A stretch of 19,319 nt of DNA from DAIPHL01 sp036771375 (GTDB lineage Bacteria > Synergistota > Synergistia > Synergistales > Synergistaceae). Of this stretch, positions 12,960-19,319 are shown piece by piece (positions within the stretch are counted from its first letter, which is position 1; each line of letters opens with the position of its first letter). Location: positions 1-19,319 of the forward strand of contig DAIPHL010000022.1 in NCBI GenBank assembly GCA_036771375.1, written 5' to 3'. The position numbers and the translations under genes are program-made. The notes beneath the pieces are model-generated. The model did not search any database, had not been told where the DNA came from, and worked only from the letters and a program-made list of their open reading frames with translations.

Positions 12960-12988
12960 TTGTCTTTTCGTTTCGCTTGGGCGATAAT
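12960..12988 (+). promoter_or_regulatory. Predicted promoter of the methylmalonyl-CoA operon
   Basis: TTGTCT (12960-12965) and GATAAT (12983-12988) are 17 bases apart, a good sigma-70 match in the divergent spacer. The start of transcription would be near 12995, a few bases before a long hairpin. A partner promoter for the leftward genes could not be assigned with confidence. Confidence 0.55.
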
Positions 12989-12998
12989 ACGTACAAAA

Positions 12999-13040
12999 AC
13001 CGTATCGGGCGGGGGAAGAAGAGCTCCCGTCCGATGCGGT
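12999..13040 (+). promoter_or_regulatory. Leader hairpin before the mutase gene
   Basis: Arms 12999-13013 and 13026-13040 can form 15 continuous base pairs (two are G-U) around a 12-base purine-rich loop. The stem begins just after the predicted transcript start and ends a few bases before the GGGAGGTG ribosome site at 13046-13053. It could stabilise the mRNA 5' end or modulate initiation. No U run follows, so it is not a simple terminator. Confidence 0.5.
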
Positions 13041-13054
13041 ACGATGGGAGGTGA

Positions 13055-14740
<1,686 letters not shown>

Positions 14741-14770
14741 GGCTTGGCCCTTCGAGGAGGTAGAACGGTT

Positions 14771-15178
14771 ATGACGGATCGCAGAATTCGAGTGGTTGTT
14801 GCAAAGCCCGGGCTCGACGGACACGACAGAGGAGCGAAGGTCATCGCGAGGGCATTCAGAGACGCCGGGATGGAGGTCATCTATACCGGCCTTCGCCAGA
14901 CACCGGAACAGATCGTCGAAACGGCCATCCAGGAGGATGCCGACGCGATCGGACTGTCGGTTCTCTCCGGCGCACACGAACACTATTTCAAGGCCATCGT
15001 GGCGCTTTTGAAGGAAAAGAACGCATCGGACATCATCGTGTTCGGTGGGGGCGTCATACCCGAGTCCGACGTGCCGACGCTCATCTCGGTCGGCGCCGGC
15101 GCGATCTTCGGCCCTGGAACCCCGACCACGGACTGCATAGAGTGGTTGAAAAAAGCCGTCGCCGAAAAGCGCGCATAA
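14771..15178 (+). CDS. mcmA2: Methylmalonyl-CoA mutase, small (cobalamin-binding) subunit
   Basis: A 135-residue B12-binding domain. The base-off/His-on motif is DGHDRG (D16, H18, G21), followed by the SVLSGAH and GGGVIP loops that hold the corrin tail. H18 is the expected lower cobalt ligand. The start at 14771 (MTDRRIRVVV) follows a GAGGAGGTAG site. A longer frame from 14744 lies over that site. It is 30 bases after the large-subunit stop and supplies the cofactor domain that single-chain mutases carry at their C-terminus. Length and motifs are normal for the family. Confidence 0.96.
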   Translation: MTDRRIRVVVAKPGLDGHDRGAKVIARAFRDAGMEVIYTGLRQTPEQIVETAIQEDADAIGLSVLSGAHEHYFKAIVALLKEKNASDIIVFGGGVIPESDVPTLISVGAGAIFGPGTPTTDCIEWLKKAVAEKRA

Positions 15179-15251
15179 AACACCATAAAACTCTTAAAAT
15201 GATATAATTGAGAGGCTATTCTTATACACTTGTATGTGAGGGGGGAATTCA

Positions 15252-15653
15252 ATGAACACCACAGTCATAGATCACATCGGTATCGCGGTAAACAGCATAG
15301 ACAAATCTCTTGCGTTCTGGGAGACGACTTTAGGCGTCAAGTGCACCGGTGTGGAGACCGTCGCGGATCAGAAGGTGAAGACCGCTTTCCTTCCGATCAA
15401 GGAGTCGGAGGTGGAGCTTCTCGAGGCGACGGATCCGGAAAGCCCGATCGCGAAGTTCATCGAGAAAAAGGGCGAGGGGATTCATCATCTCGCGATCCGG
15501 GTGGACGACCTGGCCGGAGCGCTCGCGGAGCTCAAGGCCAAGGGCGTGCGGCTGATAGACGAGACGCCCAGAAAAGGTGCGGGAGGCGCTCTGATCGCCT
15601 TCATTCACCCGAAGGCGACCGGAGGCATCCTGCTCGAGCTCAGCCAGCGTTAG
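15252..15653 (+). CDS. mce: Methylmalonyl-CoA epimerase
   Basis: A 133-residue vicinal-oxygen-chelate protein that interconverts (R)- and (S)-methylmalonyl-CoA, linking the mutase product to the decarboxylase. Metal ligand positions H8 (DHIGIAV), H79 (GIHHLAIRV) and E129 (LLELSQ) are present. The catalytic-glutamate region ELLEA lies near residues 55-60. The length is typical. A run of G (GAGGGGGG) precedes the ATG by about 6 bases. The 73-base gap upstream contains a perfect TATAAT at 15203-15208 but no convincing -35, so an internal promoter is only possible. Confidence 0.95.
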   Translation: MNTTVIDHIGIAVNSIDKSLAFWETTLGVKCTGVETVADQKVKTAFLPIKESEVELLEATDPESPIAKFIEKKGEGIHHLAIRVDDLAGALAELKAKGVRLIDETPRKGAGGALIAFIHPKATGGILLELSQR

Positions 15654-15664
15654 CCTGTACCATA

Positions 15665-15718
15665 CGGTTTGCGAACGTCCGGAGAGTTCTCCTTCGTTTC
15701 ACGCGACGTCGCAAACCG
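15665..15718 (+). promoter_or_regulatory. Intercistronic stem-loop between mce and mmdA
   Basis: CGGTTTGCGA plus CGTC (15665-15679, one A bulged) pairs with GACGTCGCAAACCG (15705-15718), giving 14 base pairs. The 25-base loop contains a nested GGAG/CTCC hairpin (15681-15692). The structure ends 10 bases before the AAGGAGG ribosome site of mmdA and has no U run. It may set transcript processing or the relative expression of mmdA. Confidence 0.5.
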
Positions 15719-15745
15719 CAATGCATATAAGGAGGTTTTTCAGGT

Positions 15746-17305
15746 ATGGCGGATCGCACGATCGATCAACTTTGTGAGAAACTGCTCGCAAAACGCGAAA
15801 AAGCCTCGCAAGGCGGTGGAGAAAAGGCCATCGCCAAACAGCACGGCAAGGGCAAGCTGACTGCCAGGGAGAGGATCGAAAAGATCCTCGATCCGGGCAG
15901 TTTCGTGGAGCTCGACGAGCTGGTTGAACACCGCTGCTTCAACTTCGGAATGGAGAAGACCGTCTTCCCGGGCGACGGCGTAGTCACCGGGTACGGGACC
16001 GTCGAGGGGCGTATCGTCTACGTCTTCAGCCAAGATTTCACGGTAATAGGCGGTTCGCTTGGAGAGGCCCACGCCAAGAAGATTTGCAAGGTTCTGGATC
16101 TCGCCACGCAGAACGGTGCACCCTGCGTCGGCATCAACGACTCCGGCGGCGCCCGCATCCAGGAGGCCGTCGACGCGCTCTCCGGCTACGGCAACATCTT
16201 TTTCCGCAACGTCAAGGCCTCCGGCGTCGTCCCGCAGCTTTCGATCATCGCCGGTCCCTGTGCGGGTGGAGCGGTCTACAGCCCCGCATTGACTGATTTT
16301 GTCTACATGGTCGATCAAATCGGCATCATGCATATCACGGGACCGCAGGTCATCAAGGCGGTCACGGGAGAGGACGTGACGTCCGAGCAGATCGGCGGGG
16401 CCCGGGCGCACAACCAGACCTCCGGCGTGGCGCACTTCTTCGCCGCAAGCGAGGACGAGTGCTACGAGCAGGTGCGCAAGACCCTCTCCTATCTGCCGAG
16501 CAACAACCTCGAAGAGCCTCCCTTCAAGGACACCGGAGACGATCCGGCGCGGCTGGACATGTCCCTGCGCGAAGTCGTTCCGACGAACCCGAACAAGGGC
16601 TACGATGTGAGAGACGTGATCTCCAAAGTCGTCGACAACGCCGATTTCTTCGAGGTACAGCCCCTGTACGCGACGAACATCGTCACCGGTTTCGCCCGCG
16701 TCGGCGGCAAGGTCATCGGAATCATCGCGAACCAGGCCAAGGTAATGGCCGGTTGCCTGGATATCGACGCGTCCTGCAAGGCCGCGCGCCACATACGTAT
16801 CTGCGACTCCTTCAACATTCCGATCGTGACCTTCGAAGACGTTCCGGGCTATCTGCCGGGGCTCAACCAGGAGATGGGCGGGATCATCAAGCACGGGGCG
16901 AAACTCCTCTACGCTTACAGCGAGGCCACCGCGCCGAAGATCACGATCGTCCTCCGCAAGGCCTACGGCGGTTCGTACCTCGGTATGTGCAGCAAGGACC
17001 TCGGCGCCGATGTGGTTCTTGCGTGGCCACAGGCCGAGATCGCGGTGATGGGGGCCGAAGGAGCCGCCAACATCATCTTCCGCAAGGAGATCGAAGCGGC
17101 GGAGGATAAGGCCGCCATGCGCGCCGAAAAAATAGAGGAATACCGGGAAGCCTTCGCGAATCCCTATGCAGCCGCCGCCCGCGGCTTCGTCGATCGCGTC
17201 ATTCTGCCGGAGGAGACCAGAGTGGCTCTCTATCAGGCGCTCGTCATGACCGAGGACAAGAGGGAGCTGCGCCCGAAACGCAAGCACGGCGTCATGCCCG
17301 GCTAG
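15746..17305 (+). CDS. mmdA: Methylmalonyl-CoA decarboxylase, alpha subunit (carboxyltransferase)
   Basis: A 519-residue carboxyltransferase of the acyl-CoA carboxylase beta-chain family. It moves the carboxyl group of (S)-methylmalonyl-CoA to biotin on the gamma subunit, releasing propionyl-CoA. The N-terminal half has GSFVELDEL, FSQDFTVIGGSLGE and NDSGGARIQE. The oxyanion-hole glycine loops are GPCAGGAVYSPAL and, in the C-terminal half, RKAYGGSYLGMCSKDLGAD, with VMGAEGAANI after it. The length matches Veillonella and Propionigenium MmdA. The ATG follows AAGGAGG by 10 bases. The family also includes propionyl-CoA carboxylase subunits, but the delta, gamma and beta genes that follow identify the Na+-pump form. 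Confidence 0.96.
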   Translation: MADRTIDQLCEKLLAKREKASQGGGEKAIAKQHGKGKLTARERIEKILDPGSFVELDELVEHRCFNFGMEKTVFPGDGVVTGYGTVEGRIVYVFSQDFTVIGGSLGEAHAKKICKVLDLATQNGAPCVGINDSGGARIQEAVDALSGYGNIFFRNVKASGVVPQLSIIAGPCAGGAVYSPALTDFVYMVDQIGIMHITGPQVIKAVTGEDVTSEQIGGARAHNQTSGVAHFFAASEDECYEQVRKTLSYLPSNNLEEPPFKDTGDDPARLDMSLREVVPTNPNKGYDVRDVISKVVDNADFFEVQPLYATNIVTGFARVGGKVIGIIANQAKVMAGCLDIDASCKAARHIRICDSFNIPIVTFEDVPGYLPGLNQEMGGIIKHGAKLLYAYSEATAPKITIVLRKAYGGSYLGMCSKDLGADVVLAWPQAEIAVMGAEGAANIIFRKEIEAAEDKAAMRAEKIEEYREAFANPYAAAARGFVDRVILPEETRVALYQALVMTEDKRELRPKRKHGVMPG

Positions 17306-17318
17306 GCGGTGTAAAGAT

Positions 17319-17705
17319 ATGGAAGCCTCGATTCACAGCCACTTTGTAGGAATTTCCGGTGGGATCCTGATGTCCATCATCGCCTTCAGTATCGTCTTTA
17401 TCGTCATCGCCGGCCTGATGTTGTTGATGATGGGCCTCAAATGTTTCGTCAGCTCCATCGACAAGGCGTCGGCTGCCCGCAGTGCGCCGGTTTCCGCCCC
17501 AGCCGCTCCGGTTGCTTCACCTGCGGTACAGGCGCAGGGGGCGGAGGACTCCGACGAACTGCTCGCGGTCATAAGCGCCGCCATCGCCGCCGCCTGTGGT
17601 TCCTCCGCGCGTGTCGTGCGCTTCGCGCCTGCGCCTCCGCGTACTCCGGGCACCCCGTGGAGAATGACCGGAAGGCTCCAGAACAGCGAGGGATTTGGAG
17701 ACTGA
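17319..17705 (+). CDS. mmdD: Methylmalonyl-CoA decarboxylase, delta subunit (OadG family)
   Basis: A 128-residue small membrane subunit. One transmembrane helix spans about residues 12-40, ending in LLMMGLKCFVSSID. Next come an Ala/Pro-rich linker (45-72), a short helical segment (DELLAVISAAIAAACG) and the conserved C-terminal tail PWRMTGRLQNS. OadG/MmdD proteins hold the carboxyltransferase on the membrane beta subunit. It starts 13 bases after the mmdA stop with only a weak ribosome site, which suggests coupled translation. The 91 bases after it show only a weak hairpin (GCGG/CCGC) before mmdC. Confidence 0.9.
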   Translation: MEASIHSHFVGISGGILMSIIAFSIVFIVIAGLMLLMMGLKCFVSSIDKASAARSAPVSAPAAPVASPAVQAQGAEDSDELLAVISAAIAAACGSSARVVRFAPAPPRTPGTPWRMTGRLQNSEGFGD

Positions 17706-17796
17706 ATCGGCAAAAAGAGCGGGCTTAACCGCCCCGGAATCTTTTATGAACGCATGAAACGATCGATCTAAACGAACATGAGGAGGTCTTTTTGAG

Positions 17797-18198
17797 ATGG
17801 CTCGTAGTTATCGGGTATCTGTCAATGGAAAATCTTACGATGTAGTTGTGGAGGAGATGGGCGCAGCGAGCCCCGCCGCGGCGAGTACGCCCGCTCCGAA
17901 ACCGGCCGCTCCGGCCCCGACTCCCGTGGCCGCACCGGCCCCTGCCGCTGCACCGGCTCCGGCCGCCGCTCCGGCTCCCGCAGGCGCAGGGACCGTCACG
18001 TCCCCGATGCCCGGCAAAATATGGAAGCTTCCGGTCAAACAGGGTGACTCCGTGACGGCAGGGCAGCTCGTGCTGATTCTCGAAGCGATGAAGATGGAAA
18101 ACGAGATTTTCGCGCCTGTGGCAGGCACTGTCGTAAGCGTCAACTGCAAAGAAGGTGACACCGTAAACACCGGCGATACGCTGCTCGTCATCGGCTGA
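17797..18198 (+). CDS. mmdC: Methylmalonyl-CoA decarboxylase, gamma subunit (biotin carrier protein)
   Basis: A 133-residue biotin carrier. A short N-terminal beta segment (residues 1-22) is followed by a flexible Ala/Pro linker (23-64) built of near-repeats of APAPAA, then the biotinyl domain (65-133). The biotin lysine is K99 in EAMKMEN. It shuttles CO2 from MmdA to the membrane subunit MmdB. A GAGGAGG site precedes the ATG. The linker DNA is GC-rich and repetitive, so length variation between strains is likely. Confidence 0.96.
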   Translation: MARSYRVSVNGKSYDVVVEEMGAASPAAASTPAPKPAAPAPTPVAAPAPAAAPAPAAAPAPAGAGTVTSPMPGKIWKLPVKQGDSVTAGQLVLILEAMKMENEIFAPVAGTVVSVNCKEGDTVNTGDTLLVIG

Positions 18199-18238
18199 GC
18201 CGATTGGGATCGGCCTGGCCTGAGGAGGTTCGCACATC

Positions 18239-19319
18239 ATGTTTGAAATCTATTCAGCGGCGCTGAAGGGTATCATCGAAGGTTCCGGTCTCGTGGGGTT
18301 GACCGGTGGCAACATCGTTATGCTCGTCGTCGCCTTTGTCCTGCTGTATCTCGCCATCGGCAAGGGATTCGAACCCCTGCTGCTGTTGCCCATCGCCTTC
18401 GGGTGTCTCATCGCGAATCTGCCGCTGTCGGGAATTCTTTCCGCTCCGGATCCGGCGAACGGCATCATTCACGGAGGCTTTTTGTATTACATCAAGTTCG
18501 GCATCGATCAGGAGATCTATCCCATCATCATATTCATGGGCATCGGAGCTCTCACCGATTTCGGACCGCTGCTCGCCAATCCGATCACCTTCCTCCTCGG
18601 CGCTTCCGCGCAGTTGGGGGTCTTTGTCGCGGTCATCGGCGCGATGGCCACCGGCTTCACGATTCAAGAGGCGGCCGGAATCGGCATCATAGGAGGTGCG
18701 GATGGACCGACCGCGATCTATCTCTGTAACAAGGTGGCTCCGCAGATACTGGGAGCGGTGGCCGTCGCGGCGTACAGTTACATGTCCCTTGTGCCCATGA
18801 TCCAGCCGCCGGTGATCAAACTTTTGACGACCAAGGCGGATCGCGCCATCAAGATGGACCAGCTGCGTCCCGTGACGAAGCTGGAGCGGGTGCTCTTCCC
18901 GATCGTCTCGACGGTCGCCTGCGGGTTGATCCTCCCGGCGTCCGTCCCCCTGGTGGGAATGCTCATGTTCGGCAATCTGCTCCGCGAGTCCGGTTGCACC
19001 GAGCGTCTGAGCCAGGCCGCGCAGAACGAAATTCTGAACGCGACCACGATCTTCCTGGGAATTTCCGTCGGCTCCACCATGAACGCCACGGACTTCCTGC
19101 AGATCACGACGATCAAGATCATCCTGCTCGGCCTGGTCGCCTTTGCGACGAGCACCGTCGGCGGTCTCGTGCTCGGACAGATCTTCAAGGTCGTCTCGGG
19201 ACACAAGATCAATCCGACCATCGGCGCGGCAGGCGTCTCCGCGGTGCCCATGGCGGCCCGCGTGGTGCAGCGCGTCGTACAGAAGGAGAACCCGAGCAAC
19301 TTCCTTCTCATCGCCGACC
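18239..19319 (+). CDS. mmdB: Methylmalonyl-CoA decarboxylase, beta subunit (Na+ pump, OadB family), 3' end missing
   Basis: The frame starts at the ATG at 18239 after a TGAGGAGG site and is open through the window end, giving 360 residues. By comparison with the family only about 20-30 residues are missing. It is a multi-spanning membrane protein that decarboxylates carboxybiotin and exports Na+. The GGADGPTAI motif (D155) corresponds to the Na+/proton-binding aspartate region known from oxaloacetate decarboxylase OadB. SVGSTMNATDFL and GVSAVPMAARV near the C-terminus are also family marks. It completes the set of alpha, delta, gamma and beta subunits, so the operon encodes a full Na+-translocating decarboxylase. 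Confidence 0.95.
   Translation, partial: MFEIYSAALKGIIEGSGLVGLTGGNIVMLVVAFVLLYLAIGKGFEPLLLLPIAFGCLIANLPLSGILSAPDPANGIIHGGFLYYIKFGIDQEIYPIIIFMGIGALTDFGPLLANPITFLLGASAQLGVFVAVIGAMATGFTIQEAAGIGIIGGADGPTAIYLCNKVAPQILGAVAVAAYSYMSLVPMIQPPVIKLLTTKADRAIKMDQLRPVTKLERVLFPIVSTVACGLILPASVPLVGMLMFGNLLRESGCTERLSQAAQNEILNATTIFLGISVGSTMNATDFLQITTIKIILLGLVAFATSTVGGLVLGQIFKVVSGHKINPTIGAAGVSAVPMAARVVQRVVQKENPSNFLLIAD

Noticed and set aside
15740..17287. A 515-codon minus-strand frame opposite mmdA.
   Set aside because: Antisense shadow in GC-rich coding DNA. The plus strand encodes a full-length carboxyltransferase with a good ribosome site.
18254..19204. A 316-codon minus-strand frame opposite mmdB.
   Set aside because: The plus-strand frame from 18239 to the window end is a clear OadB-type pump. 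The antisense product is a hydrophilic Asp/Arg/His-rich shadow.

Overview
The window looks like part of a Synergistota (Synergistetes) chromosome. The best clue is a small secreted protein ending in what I read as a Synergist-CTERM-type tail (SGCNTGFGA, hydrophobic stretch, RRR). The complete methylmalonyl-CoA mutase plus Na+-pumping decarboxylase operon suits an anaerobic amino-acid fermenter. Most of the window is GC-rich (hand counts 39/60 at 661-720 and 35/60 at 14941-15000). The block from about 1.3 to 8.9 kb is clearly AT-richer (27/60 at 2221-2280 and 24/60 at 7921-7980). No tRNA, rRNA, CRISPR array, transposase or phage gene was seen.

Layout. (1) Bases 2-1161, plus strand: the 3' end of a 5-oxoprolinase subunit A (PxpA/LamB-YcsF) and an overlapping DUF1445 (YcsI / D-glutamate cyclase-like) gene, a pyroglutamate/glutamate module. 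(2) Bases 1299-8719, minus strand, read from high to low: a SorC-type regulator, a glycerol-kinase-like FGGY kinase, a GlpA-like flavoprotein with a C-terminal [2Fe-2S] domain, an FAD/NAD oxidoreductase, a DUF1667 protein and a RuBisCO-like protein (RLP). (3) Bases 9087-12827, minus strand: a tight five-gene run of zinc-ribbon protein, flavodiiron protein FprA, PmtA-like lipid methyltransferase, ArnD-like protein lacking its metal ligands, and the Synergist-CTERM protein, closed by a strong hairpin. (4) Bases 13055 to the end, plus strand: methylmalonyl-CoA mutase large and small subunits, epimerase, and decarboxylase subunits alpha, delta, gamma (biotin carrier) and beta (cut by the window end). 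This unit converts succinyl-CoA to propionyl-CoA and couples the decarboxylation to Na+ export.

The most interesting part is block 2. The kinase, two flavoproteins and DUF1667 protein form the known bacterial glycerol / glycerol-3-phosphate oxidation module, but here it ends in an RLP gene. The RLP keeps the metal-binding and enolising residues of RuBisCO and has lost residues needed for CO2 fixation on RuBP. The order kinase, ketone-forming dehydrogenase, enolising RLP suggests a catabolic route in which a polyol or aldonate is phosphorylated, oxidised to a ketone, and then isomerised, decarboxylated or cleaved. A 12-base perfect palindrome, GAAAATATTTTC, occurs twice before the regulator and once between the kinase and the GlpA-like gene. 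In both places it lies exactly 4 bases upstream of a plausible -35 element, so the cassette appears to have its own two-promoter regulon under the SorC protein. That regulator has no ATG, GTG or TTG start able to include its DNA-binding domain.
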